In this document: in pieces, positions 1 through 8,108 of the stretch
Position numbering within the stretch: the stretch's first letter is position 1
Layout: each line of letters begins with the position of its first letter
DNA from: Haliscomenobacter sp040401995
GTDB taxonomy: Bacteria; Bacteroidota; Bacteroidia; Chitinophagales; Saprospiraceae
Reading direction: 5' to 3'
DNA: 64,000 nucleotides
Assembly: GCA_040401995.1 (NCBI GenBank)
Contig: JBBANM010000018.1
Span: 21,073-85,072, forward strand
Translations under genes and position numbers: made by a program
The notes under the pieces: model-generated
What the model was told of the DNA's origin: nothing
Database searches by the model: none
Seen by the model: the letters and a program-made list of their open reading frames with translations, nothing else

Positions 1-28
1 GTAAGCTGAAAAAAAAAGTTCTTTTCAG

Positions 29-55
29 CCTACATATCCTACACTTCCTACACTG
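29..55 (+). repeat. Three 9-bp iteron-like direct repeats (CCTACAnnn)
   Basis: CCTACATAT, CCTACACTT and CCTACACTG follow one another without gaps. The 9-bp period is the same as in the TGCCACTTA iterons at 4701-4727. They lie upstream of the first island gene and could be a binding site for an initiator or regulator. The function is inferred only. Confidence 0.5.
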
Positions 56-111
56 ATTTGAAAATTGTTACCTGGGGACATACGCCCAGCCGTACTACTT
101 GAAATAAAAAA

Positions 112-148
112 CCCGCCCTGCATAGCCGGCAAGCATCAACAGAGCGGG
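112..148 (-). terminator. Possible minus-strand terminator hairpin
   Basis: CCCGCCCTG (112-120) can pair with CAGAGCGGG (140-148), with one G-T wobble. On the minus strand the stem is followed by a run of six T. No minus-strand gene is seen to its right, so it may end an antisense transcript or act as an attenuator. Confidence 0.3.
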
Positions 149-180
149 AATTGACAAACAATTTTTAAGACTACAAATTT

Positions 181-1740
181 ATGAAAGTTCAGTATTCTTT
201 ACCTAAAGATGAAAGATTCTTTGGCGACTATGCAAGTTTAGCGCCCACATTGGTAACACTGGGGTACTTAGCCCAAGTTGTAAACGCCTTAACTGAATTT
301 GGCGTTGTTTATTCCATTGTTAAAGGCAGCCTTCAGGATTTTTTCCCGAATTACGCCCCAGTAGCTGGGTTATTTGGCGCAATTATAGGAACCGCCTTCC
401 TTGAAGTTGGGCTAAGAAAATTTATCCCTTACTCTGTTCGTGCGATTCTTTACGAACGCTTTGCTGGCCTTCATTTGTTTATTTCCTGCTTTATCTTTGC
501 CATAACTTTTGGCCTGCTGGGTTCTGGCCTTTTCTTATCATTTCATGGTAGCAAAGAATTGGTAAGGGTTACAGCATCAAAGCCGAAGCTGGAAAGCCTG
601 GGCAGAACAGATAGTACTTCAGCATCACAAAAAGCCGAAGCCTTCAGGCGATATTCAGCCGACAGCCAGGAAGTAACAAAACGGTTTACCCCCATCAATT
701 CAGCACTGAAAGCCAAGTATGCAGCCCAACTTCAGCAGGAACGCCAACAGCTGGCCAGATGGGAAGCAGAGGGTATAACATACCGTGGGAAAACAATGAC
801 AGCCAAGGCCAGAATAAGTGCAATACAAGCCCAAGAAGCCAGCGAAATAGCCAGCCTAGAACAAAGAAAGGCTGAAGCCCAGGAAGCATCCCTGAAGACG
901 AGAAACATATCTTTAGCCGCAATTGAAGCCGAATACAGCCAGCAGCGCCTGAAGATTGAACAAAAGAATAGCCACGCTAAAGCCAGCACCGAAAACCAAG
1001 TCAATAATTATAGTGGTGGGCTTGCTTGGTTTACCGTCGTTTGTCACTTGGTTTTATTGCTTTCGATAACCATTCACGAAATCCACAAAAAAGGTTCAGC
1101 CATTGAAGAAGTAGCACTTCCCAATCAATATTTCTTCAGTCAAAGTATTGCCGCTGAATTCTGGGAAATGGTGAGCGACAAAATAAACTATCATCTACGT
1201 GCCTTCATTCGTAAACAGGCAGCCCGAACGCCTGAACCGCCAGCACCCGAAGAACCGCCCACACTTTGGGAAATTGCCCAGCAAGGAATGAAACGAAAAA
1301 CCCCAGGCCAGGAAGCAGGTAATGAGCAGCAGGAAGAAACTGGATATAGTTCTTTGTTCGAAGGGGTATTTTCCAGAAACGGATACCCTTTACAAAACGG
1401 ACACAGCACCGGGAACGGAATACACATAGATAATTCAACCACTACCATAACTGAACCCCAGGAACGAAGGCCAATAGGTTTTAATACGCCTATAATGCAT
1501 TCCATTAATAACGAATTGCATTATGAAACACCCGAAGTATTAACCGAAGTAGTGGAAGTGGACAAATCAAAAAAGCCCTGCCAACACTGCAAAACGATGT
1601 TTAGGCCAAAAACAACATGGCAGAAATTTTGTACGACTGATTGCAGGGAAGCATTCCACGAAGCTAAGCATGGCCAGCCCTTTAAGCCTGGGGAATATCA
1701 CAAGGGCAGAAAGAATTCTAACAGCCAAAAGGGGAATTAA
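181..1740 (+). CDS. Membrane-anchored coiled-coil protein with C-terminal zinc finger
   Basis: This 519-residue protein is not recognised as a named family. Three hydrophobic segments lie between about residues 22 and 125. They are followed by a long charged Ala/Glu/Gln-rich coiled coil (about 145-270) and one more hydrophobic segment at about 280-300. A low-complexity linker rich in Pro and Glu comes next. The last 55 residues carry a Cys4 arrangement (C467, C470, C484, C488), in a form like the short treble-clef finger found in mobile-element proteins. The layout of membrane anchor, coiled coil and zinc finger would suit a scaffold or a DNA-tethering protein of the element, but that is a guess. 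It is the first gene of a run of plus-strand genes that ends in a replication module. Confidence 0.75.
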   Translation: MKVQYSLPKDERFFGDYASLAPTLVTLGYLAQVVNALTEFGVVYSIVKGSLQDFFPNYAPVAGLFGAIIGTAFLEVGLRKFIPYSVRAILYERFAGLHLFISCFIFAITFGLLGSGLFLSFHGSKELVRVTASKPKLESLGRTDSTSASQKAEAFRRYSADSQEVTKRFTPINSALKAKYAAQLQQERQQLARWEAEGITYRGKTMTAKARISAIQAQEASEIASLEQRKAEAQEASLKTRNISLAAIEAEYSQQRLKIEQKNSHAKASTENQVNNYSGGLAWFTVVCHLVLLLSITIHEIHKKGSAIEEVALPNQYFFSQSIAAEFWEMVSDKINYHLRAFIRKQAARTPEPPAPEEPPTLWEIAQQGMKRKTPGQEAGNEQQEETGYSSLFEGVFSRNGYPLQNGHSTGNGIHIDNSTTTITEPQERRPIGFNTPIMHSINNELHYETPEVLTEVVEVDKSKKPCQHCKTMFRPKTTWQKFCTTDCREAFHEAKHGQPFKPGEYHKGRKNSNSQKGN

Positions 1741-1799
1741 ACTATTTTCAGAAAAAGGGGGGAAGCCGCTAAACTTTCCCCCCTTCAAAAAAATCGATA

Positions 1800-2816
1800 A
1801 TGGACAAAGCTAAAATAACTGAAATAGTACACCAAGCATCCTTGGATATAAAAACCTTGTTTCCGACTTGGTACGCGAACAGAGAGGTTGATAAAACCAT
1901 CATCACAAGTAAAATAGATGAATGGGAAAGATACATTGACAAAAGGCAAAATGAAATACGCATTGGTATAATCACCAACGTAAGGCTTACCGAAGAACTT
2001 ACGGAAAACATTGAAAAAGCATATAATCTATTTCATGAAATCTCAAAAGAAGGTGAGTCAAATACACACATTATTAGCGACATGCCTCATAATTTCATTG
2101 AATTCATATTGATTTGTGACATAAAATTATGCCAGAGTTTCCTGGATTTTATAAATAGTACCCATCCAACACCAAAGCCAGCTCGACAGGAAGCCACAAC
2201 CAAAATATGGGCTTTGAACCTAACTGAATTGCAGCAAAAGAAGTACGAAGAAACACTGGGGATGGGAGCGCTAATGTTAAAGCTTCAAAGTGGACGCCGA
2301 ATAGGTGGAGAAAAAGCCCTGGAAGAAGCCCTGGAGCGCGCTGCAAATGAAAAGCGGGAAGTATTTGGCCACACATTAGCGAACCACAGTGCAAGCCTTC
2401 CATTTGAAGCCCAGCAAGCCCTGGCTGAAGAACTGCTTACCTTCTGTCAGGGGGAATACTCCGAAGAAGATTGTGCCTATTTAAGAATAAGCGTTGCAAG
2501 GTTTTTTCAAAAGAATTCCCCGAAGCCAGAAAAGCAAGAAGCCAATACTAAGAAATGGGCTTTGTTCTACTGGTTCCTAATGGACGCTAATGTGATGCCT
2601 GAAATTAGGGGTGCAAAGAAAAGCCTTAAAGAATTAGCCCAAAAGCATAACCTGGGGGAAGATAACTTTTACCAAACGTTTAATGCAGTCAATCAAGATA
2701 GAGCTAAAAACCCTATGAAGGTTGACATTCTAAAAGAAGTTATTCCAATGCTGGAGGAATACCCAGAGGCAAGGGCTAAAGCTGAATTAGAGCTGAAAAA
2801 GTACGCCAAAGAATAA
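1800..2816 (+). CDS. Hypothetical island protein
   Basis: This is a soluble, highly charged protein of 338 residues with no signal peptide, membrane segment or motif I recognise. Two passages beginning near residues 125 and 250 look alike: each follows a Pro-Lys-Pro-x-(Arg/Lys)-Gln-Glu-Ala run and continues with Trp-Ala-Leu. This suggests an internal duplication of a helical domain. It lies 59 bp after the zinc-finger membrane protein and 78 bp before the excisionase-like gene, so it probably belongs to the same transcription unit. Its reading frame is long and uses the same codons as its neighbours, which supports it being a real gene. Confidence 0.7.
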   Translation: MDKAKITEIVHQASLDIKTLFPTWYANREVDKTIITSKIDEWERYIDKRQNEIRIGIITNVRLTEELTENIEKAYNLFHEISKEGESNTHIISDMPHNFIEFILICDIKLCQSFLDFINSTHPTPKPARQEATTKIWALNLTELQQKKYEETLGMGALMLKLQSGRRIGGEKALEEALERAANEKREVFGHTLANHSASLPFEAQQALAEELLTFCQGEYSEEDCAYLRISVARFFQKNSPKPEKQEANTKKWALFYWFLMDANVMPEIRGAKKSLKELAQKHNLGEDNFYQTFNAVNQDRAKNPMKVDILKEVIPMLEEYPEARAKAELELKKYAKE

Positions 2817-2894
2817 AGTTACCCCATTCAGTTACCCGGTAACCATAGGTAACCAGCACATAACAGCCTCATATTGCACAAAAAATAGCGCAAT

Positions 2895-3185
2895 ATGAAT
2901 TCTACACTGGCAGTAATTGACACCGAAGTATTCTTCCAACGACTGGAAGAAATCATTGAAGCCAAACTTCAAAAATTTCCAGAACAACAGCCGGAAGGGG
3001 ATGCCCTGCCCGAACTGCTTACCCGTAGGCAGACAGCCGATTTTTTGTCTGTTTCCCTGGGGACGCTGGACAACTTGGCCAGGGCTGGAATAGTGCAAAA
3101 GCATTACCTGGGCAGTTCGCCAAGATTCAAGCGGGAAGAAGTTCGAAAGGCTTTCGAAAGCTGGAAGAAATACCGGCATGTTTAA
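2895..3185 (+). CDS. Helix-turn-helix excisionase-like DNA-binding protein
   Basis: This 96-residue protein has a MerR/excisionase-type helix-turn-helix (HTH_17) at about residues 38-90. The run Leu-Thr-Arg-Arg-Gln-Thr-Ala-Asp-Phe-Leu forms the first helix, and the segment ending in Ser-Pro-Arg-Phe-Lys-Arg-Glu-Glu-Val is the typical wing and following helix. Proteins of this kind sit beside replication or integration genes in Bacteroidota mobile elements. They act as excisionases or as local regulators. Its last codons overlap the start of the DUF3987 gene by 8 bp, so the two are probably translationally coupled. Confidence 0.85.
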   Translation: MNSTLAVIDTEVFFQRLEEIIEAKLQKFPEQQPEGDALPELLTRRQTADFLSVSLGTLDNLARAGIVQKHYLGSSPRFKREEVRKAFESWKKYRHV

Positions 3186-4650
3186 CAAACTTCAAAATTT
3201 TACAGCAATGGACAACAGTAGTATAAAAATAAACATACCTCATGGTCTAGACTTAAATGAACTGGATATGAAGCCGGGGGAAGGCACAAAAAGGAAGGCA
3301 GAGCTTTCGATTATTAGGGGCAAACCATTAGAGGAAACCCAAACTAACGTTTTCCCAATTGAAGTATTCCCCTTGCGCGTTCAACAGATTATTTCAGATA
3401 CAAACGAAAATTTGAATTTTCCCATTGACTTTATCGGGGCTTCAATACTTTTTGCCGCTTCGGTTGCAGTTGGAAACACGTACAGGATTGAAGTGAAAAC
3501 AGGCTGGGTGGAAAGCGCGGTTTTATATCTTGCTATTGTAGGGCGTGCAGGAACAAATAAGAGTCATCCGCTAAGTTTTGCATTAAAACCGATAATTGAG
3601 CAAGACAGTATAGCTTATCGGGCATACGAACAGCAAAGGCAGGAATTTGATAGGTTAGTGAATCTTTCAAAAAAAGAAAAGGAAGTACAAGGGGTTGATG
3701 AACCTTTAAAACCAGTTTGGGAAAAATGTTTGCTTTCTGACTTCACACCGGAAGCCCTGGCCGAAGTTCATAAATTCAATCAAAGGGGTATAGGCGTTTA
3801 CGTAGATGAGCTGGCCGGATGGTTTAAAAATTTCAATCGGTATTCCAAAGGGAGCGAAATGGAATTTTGGTTAAGCGCCTGGAATAGTAAGCCAATAAAC
3901 ATAGACAGAAAAACAGGCGAACCAGTATTTATACCCTTGCCATTTATTTCGGTTGCCGGAACAATTCAAAATGGGATACTTAATGAACTTGCAAAGGAAA
4001 GCCGAACGCAAAACGGGTTCATTGATAGGATACTATTTGTAATTCCCGATGGCATAAAAAAAGAGTATTGGAACGATACAGATATTAATCCCGCTACAAT
4101 TGAAAGCTGGCATAACATAATTTCAACCCTATTAACCCAATCGGTTGCCACAGACGACAATTTAAACCCAAGCCCCCAAGTATTAAAGTTTACACCCGAA
4201 GCAAAGCTTTTACTATTTGAGTGGCAAAAAAAGAATGCGGACGAATGCAACAACGCGGAAAACGAGGCAATAAGTGGTATTTATTCGAAGCTGGAAATGT
4301 ACGCTATCCGATTGGCTTTAATACTCGAATTGCTAAAGTTTGCTTGTAATGAAAGCACCAAGGATGCAGTAGGTATTGATTCCGTACGTGGGGCTCTAGC
4401 ACTGATAAAATATTTTAAAAATTCAGCGATGAAAGTTCATTCGATTATTTCAAATACCAGCCCGCTGGATAAACACCCATCCGACAAACAAGCTCTTTAT
4501 AAAGCTTTGCCTGACAATTTTACAACTGAAATAGGTTTAAAGATAGCCGAAGAGTTTGGGGTTGCAGAAAGGACTTTCAAACGGTTTTTGAACGAAAAAG
4601 ATTTATTCGAACGCATAAGCAGAGGGGAATATGAAAAACGAAATTATTAA
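3178..4650 (+). CDS. DUF3987 domain P-loop protein of a mobile replication module
   Basis: The protein has 490 residues and matches the DUF3987 family by its conserved blocks. A P-loop-like Gly-Arg-Ala-Gly-Thr-Asn-Lys-Ser lies at about 122-129. A Walker-B-like Tyr-Val-Asp-Glu-Leu-Ala-Gly-Trp lies at about 208-215, and an Ile-Gln-Asn-Gly-Ile-Leu segment follows near 265. The C-terminus (about 445-490) looks like a winged helix. DUF3987 proteins are found beside VirE-N/primase proteins in plasmids and integrative elements and are thought to act as helicase- or primase-like replication proteins. The start at 3178 overlaps the preceding gene by 8 bp; an alternative start is the Met codon at 3208. 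Confidence 0.85.
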   Translation: MFNKLQNFTAMDNSSIKINIPHGLDLNELDMKPGEGTKRKAELSIIRGKPLEETQTNVFPIEVFPLRVQQIISDTNENLNFPIDFIGASILFAASVAVGNTYRIEVKTGWVESAVLYLAIVGRAGTNKSHPLSFALKPIIEQDSIAYRAYEQQRQEFDRLVNLSKKEKEVQGVDEPLKPVWEKCLLSDFTPEALAEVHKFNQRGIGVYVDELAGWFKNFNRYSKGSEMEFWLSAWNSKPINIDRKTGEPVFIPLPFISVAGTIQNGILNELAKESRTQNGFIDRILFVIPDGIKKEYWNDTDINPATIESWHNIISTLLTQSVATDDNLNPSPQVLKFTPEAKLLLFEWQKKNADECNNAENEAISGIYSKLEMYAIRLALILELLKFACNESTKDAVGIDSVRGALALIKYFKNSAMKVHSIISNTSPLDKHPSDKQALYKALPDNFTTEIGLKIAEEFGVAERTFKRFLNEKDLFERISRGEYEKRNY

Positions 4651-4742
4651 TTGGCATTTGGCATTTGCGGCACAAACGACACGAATGGCACAAACAAAAA
4701 TGCCACTTATGCCACTAATGCCACTTGTGCCAAGTGCCAAAC
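4651..4742. repeat. 92-bp iteron-rich inverted repeat, candidate replication origin
   Basis: The right half holds TGCCACTTA (4701), TGCCACTAA (4710) and TGCCACTTG (4719), each 9 bp long and adjacent, followed by TGCCAAG and TGCCAAA. The left half holds GGCA motifs at 4653, 4660, 4669 and 4687 on the opposite strand. The outer 13 bp (4651-4663 and 4728-4740) pair at 12 of 13 positions. The inner parts pair imperfectly around a short A-rich loop. Direct iterons built into a palindrome between two replication genes are typical of initiator-binding origins. No experiment supports this here. Confidence 0.6.
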
Positions 4743-4764
4743 GGTTTTAAAGAAATAATACTCG

Positions 4765-5907
4765 ATGGATACAATGATTCAAAATAGCATTCTAAACGTG
4801 GAAGTTTCTGCCTGGGGTTCTTACTTTGAAGCCAAGAACCCAAAGCCTGTTAACCTCATGCAGTGGTTAAATTCTTCCAAATACGCCGTCCAGGTGACAG
4901 CAATACGGAAGGCAGTCACTAAGCAGGAACGCGACGCAATGAAAGCCAAGCTTCCTGCCATCACGCCCAGTGGAACGTTCAGCAGTCGGGAAGAAGGTGG
5001 GCTACTTCAGCATTCTGGTTTAATTCAAATTGACATCGATTCAAAAGAAAATACCCACATCACCAACTTCGGAGAATTGAAGGAACAGCTGGCCAATGTA
5101 CAAAACATCGCCTACCTGGGGTATAGTGTTTCAGGTGAGGGGTTCTGGGGCCTTGTACCAATACTTTACCCGGATAAGCACAAACAGCACTTTACAGCCC
5201 TTAAAAAAGATTTCCTGGCCTGGGGTATAGTTTTGGACGAAAAACCCGGAAACGTGGCCAGTCTTCGGGGTTATTCCTGGGATCCTGAAGGGTATTTCAA
5301 CCACAATGCAGTGCCTTATTCAAAATTGCATGAAGCAAAGCCTGAAGCCTACAAACCTAATCCTTCAGTGCGTTTTGAAGCCAGTTCTGAAAGTGAAAAG
5401 GTGGAAGCAGTACTTAAACAAATTGAAGGTAAAAGCTTTGATATTACCGAAGGTTATGGAAATTGGTTTTCCCTTGGTTGTGCCCTGGCCAACGAATTCC
5501 ACGAAACGGGAAGGGACTACTTCCACCGGATAAGCCAATTTAACAAAGCATATAGCCAACGGGAAACTGACAACCAGTTTAACCGCTGTCTAAGCGGAAG
5601 GTATAGATTCACCCTGGCCACATTCTTTGAGGTAGCCAAACAGCATGGGTTCACCTGGAAGGAAGTTCTGGTTAAACCAAGTGCCAAGCCAGCGCCCAGG
5701 GCAACCAGCGCCCAGGACATTGCACCGAAGCCCCAGGAACAGGAAGCGTTTGGCCTTCCCCCTGGAATGAAGCTAGTAAACAAGGTTCTGGAAGTTGATG
5801 GCCTTCCTTTTGAATGGCTTAACAAAGAAGAACGAGCCGACGCGAAGGAACGAATGAAAGGGAACGAACTTCAGATAATGGAACAACTTAACCAAAATCT
5901 AAATTGA
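4765..5907 (+). CDS. VirE N-terminal (BT4734-like) and primase C-terminal-like protein
   Basis: This 380-residue protein has an N-terminal BT4734/VirE-N-like domain (about 10-190). The block Leu-Ile-Gln-Ile-Asp-Ile-Asp-Ser-Lys near 86-94 contains the acidic pair conserved in this primase-polymerase-like fold. Residues about 205-300, with Gly-Tyr-Gly-Asn-Trp and a later Phe-Thr-Leu-Ala-Thr motif, resemble a PriCT-2 domain. Such proteins take part in priming or initiating replication of mobile elements. The gene follows the iteron region directly and precedes an HTH gene by one base, so it is part of the same module. The activity is inferred from family membership. Confidence 0.8.
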   Translation: MDTMIQNSILNVEVSAWGSYFEAKNPKPVNLMQWLNSSKYAVQVTAIRKAVTKQERDAMKAKLPAITPSGTFSSREEGGLLQHSGLIQIDIDSKENTHITNFGELKEQLANVQNIAYLGYSVSGEGFWGLVPILYPDKHKQHFTALKKDFLAWGIVLDEKPGNVASLRGYSWDPEGYFNHNAVPYSKLHEAKPEAYKPNPSVRFEASSESEKVEAVLKQIEGKSFDITEGYGNWFSLGCALANEFHETGRDYFHRISQFNKAYSQRETDNQFNRCLSGRYRFTLATFFEVAKQHGFTWKEVLVKPSAKPAPRATSAQDIAPKPQEQEAFGLPPGMKLVNKVLEVDGLPFEWLNKEERADAKERMKGNELQIMEQLNQNLN

Positions 5908-5908
5908 T

Positions 5909-6589
5909 ATGAAAGCTAAAGAGGGTTTACAAGAGTTTACAGATACCGAAAAAATCAATGAGGTACTTTTACTCAAACAAATTACAGTTGAAGCGCTTAA
6001 ACCGTTAAACGAAGCTGAAAAAAATCATTTATTTGGAATAATCGCCCGAAAACTTCACGCGCTGGAAGGTGTGGAACGCGATGAGTTTTACACAAAAATT
6101 GAACCCATCTTACATGAAACAACTAGAAATGAAAGTTGGGAACGTAACCATAATTCAATAACCTGGGCTATTTCAACACTGATGCAGGAGTATGGACGTA
6201 TGCCAAGCAAAACAGAAATAGCAACCAAAACAGAGTTGAGCCGTCAAACCATACATAAGCACCTCAAGGAATACGCGAACCACCCACAGTATTTAGGCCA
6301 AATTGAACAATTCAGGTTTATGACTTCCAGAGTTTTGGCAAAGGTTTTTAAGTTTGCCGTGAATGGCGATATTGGAGCAGCCAAGCTTTACTTCAATGTA
6401 ATGGGCTTCATGAATAACGGACAAACCCCGAACAGTACTTTGATACAGAACCAAAATAACTACATTCAAATAAATGGGAGGGTATTAAGTCAAGAAACAA
6501 TTAAGCACCTCAACGCCGAACAACTTAATACTATTGAAACCATTCTAAAAACAGCTTTACCACAGCCCGAAGTTTTGGAAAAGGGATAA
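5909..6589 (+). CDS. HTH-containing island protein
   Basis: The protein has 226 residues and begins one base after the stop of the primase-like gene, so it is surely co-transcribed with it. Residues about 95-125 form a clear helix-turn-helix: Pro-Ser-Lys-Thr-Glu-Ile-Ala, then Glu-Leu-Ser-Arg-Gln-Thr-Ile-His-Lys-His-Leu. The following segment (about 130-170) is of the kind seen in phage terminase small subunits and related DNA-binding proteins. It could be a replication accessory or a regulator of the module. A terminator hairpin follows about 50 bp later. Confidence 0.75.
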   Translation: MKAKEGLQEFTDTEKINEVLLLKQITVEALKPLNEAEKNHLFGIIARKLHALEGVERDEFYTKIEPILHETTRNESWERNHNSITWAISTLMQEYGRMPSKTEIATKTELSRQTIHKHLKEYANHPQYLGQIEQFRFMTSRVLAKVFKFAVNGDIGAAKLYFNVMGFMNNGQTPNSTLIQNQNNYIQINGRVLSQETIKHLNAEQLNTIETILKTALPQPEVLEKG

Positions 6590-6639
6590 GCTGAAAAAAT
6601 AACGGGTAGAAAAATATAGTAAACTTTTGTCCATTGCCA

Positions 6640-6667
6640 GCCCTGCCATTTCGGTGGGGCTTTTTTG
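6640..6667 (+). terminator. Rho-independent terminator after the replication module
   Basis: GCCCTGCC and GGTGGGGC form an 8-bp stem with two G-T pairs and a short loop. A run of six T follows. It ends the transcript of the gene finishing at 6589. Confidence 0.7.
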
Positions 6668-6730
6668 CTTTCAATATTGGTTTTCTAGCGTATATTGGGT
6701 TATTGTTAAGCCTTAACAAAAAATAATGAT

Positions 6731-7246
6731 ATGAGTAAGCTTATTAAATCTTGCCTTGGTATTTCCGCAGTATTGATTCTAGTCATTTTCGGAGCTTATA
6801 AATGCAACCAGTACAACTCTTCATTAGACAAAGAAATCGATGAAGAATCTAAAGAAAGGTTCTTCAGTGAAAACCCTAGCCTGAAGGATAATGATTTCAA
6901 TGAATTATCAACTGAAGATAAAAATCTTTTTCTCGAACAAATTCTTAAAGGTGATTTTGAACCTTTCTCTCGGTATGCTGCGGAAATTGAATTTAGGCTA
7001 GGAACAGGGTTCAAGCAATTCATTAAGTTTCCTCAAACATTGGAGTATGAAACGGTGTCAGGTTGGGGGGAATATGCTGGTTTTGTGTCAAACAGTAAGA
7101 TAGAAGATGCCAGTAATGGTATTCTTGTAACTTCTGGTGGTTATAGGGCAGAAAACAAGTTAGGTTTAAAAGTTAGGGGAGAGTATACCATAAGATATAA
7201 ATTTGACGGGAAAAAGTTAGAAATTTTGAATGTAACAACTGAATAA
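6731..7246 (+). CDS. Hypothetical membrane-anchored protein
   Basis: This 171-residue protein starts with a single hydrophobic helix (about 7-25) followed by Lys-Cys-Asn, so it is either a signal anchor or a poorly matching lipoprotein signal. The rest is soluble, acidic and helical at first, then beta-rich with several Gly-Tyr and Lys-Val-Arg-Gly-Glu segments near the C-terminus. I do not recognise a family. The gene lies between two copies of the 13-mer TTTTGTCCATTGC (6625 and 7272), which may mark an insertion. Confidence 0.65.
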   Translation: MSKLIKSCLGISAVLILVIFGAYKCNQYNSSLDKEIDEESKERFFSENPSLKDNDFNELSTEDKNLFLEQILKGDFEPFSRYAAEIEFRLGTGFKQFIKFPQTLEYETVSGWGEYAGFVSNSKIEDASNGILVTSGGYRAENKLGLKVRGEYTIRYKFDGKKLEILNVTTE

Positions 7247-7354
7247 TTGAAGCACTGAACCTTGTTATAAATTTTGTCCATTGCAGTTACTTGGAGAGTT
7301 CGTGGCCATAGTTTATCTTCACTAAGTGGACGCGAAAAGTGCGCATATTTCTGT

Positions 7355-8045
7355 GTTATGGGCAAGTTTAAAAAACGACACAGCGGACAGGGACAGACAC
7401 GAGAACCGCTAAAATATTTTTCTGATGCCTGACAGTTTTACGACTGACAACAGCGTATTGACTTTTCCGACAGTCATAAAAAATCGGACGACAAATTTTT
7501 AATCAAATAATTTAAAATAAAATACAATGAAAAAAATAATTTTAATACCAATCATTTTTTTGTTACTCGGCTTTTCAACTTCAGTATACAGCCAGACAAC
7601 GACTGACACTTTAACAACATCTAAATATGTCTATTGTGAACTTATTGGAATGGCGAAATTTTTAAGCACGAAGGTTACTGTTGCAGTTGACTATGGTGAA
7701 GAGAGAAGCTTTTTTCAGGACACAAGAATGAGAGACGAACAAACAGGTAAAGTCGCATCATTTAATTCTATGGTAGACGCTTTAAATTATATGGGGACGA
7801 AAGGTTGGGAATTTGTGCAAGCGTATGTTGTAACGACTGGCAACCAAAATGTTTATCGTTGGTTGCTTAAAAAGAAAAAGGTATAACATAAACAGCGGAC
7901 AGAAAACCAGCCCATAACAGCGGGTTTAAGAAATTGGCGGTTCAGTGGTTAAATGAAGTTTTGTGCTTCGTATCAAGTTCATTGCTGGCAGACAGTTTTG
8001 TGCTCCGAAATCGCCAACTTCTTAAACCCGCAACCCGTTATCGGC
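7355..8045. mobile_element. Integron-like gene cassette with attC-like fold
   Basis: GTTATGGGC (7355-7363) is the exact reverse complement of GCCCATAAC (7910-7918). That is the relation expected between the first bases of an integron cassette and the left core of its own attC site. After 7910 the sequence folds. CGGGTTTAAGAA (7921-7932) pairs with its complement at 8019-8030, and TTGGCG (7934-7939) pairs with CGCCAA (8012-8017). The outer ATAAC/GTTAT also pair, and the fold ends at a new core GTTATCGGC (8037-8045). One gene (7527-7886) lies inside. No integron integrase is in the window, and the following cassette has no matching GCCGATAAC core before the tRNA. Confidence 0.45.
7527..7886 (+). 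CDS. Small secreted protein in a cassette-like unit
   Basis: The 119-residue protein has a typical Sec signal peptide (hydrophobic core about 5-20, cleavage expected after Val-Tyr-Ser). The mature part is about 95 residues. The C-terminal pattern Ala-Leu-Asn-Tyr-Met-Gly-x-Lys-Gly-Trp-Glu-Phe-Val-Gln-Ala followed by Trp-Leu-Leu-Lys-Lys is common in small Bacteroidota secreted proteins of unknown function and recalls the DUF4177 fold. The upstream DNA is rich in GACA words, unlike the flanking island genes. It is enclosed by the complementary cassette cores described at 7355-8045. Confidence 0.7.
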   Translation: MKKIILIPIIFLLLGFSTSVYSQTTTDTLTTSKYVYCELIGMAKFLSTKVTVAVDYGEERSFFQDTRMRDEQTGKVASFNSMVDALNYMGTKGWEFVQAYVVTTGNQNVYRWLLKKKKV

Positions 8046-8108
8046 TATTCTGCGACCGACCGTTCAGACACTAACTGACAGAGGATTTTAAACTTTAAGA
8101 CAAAAGCC

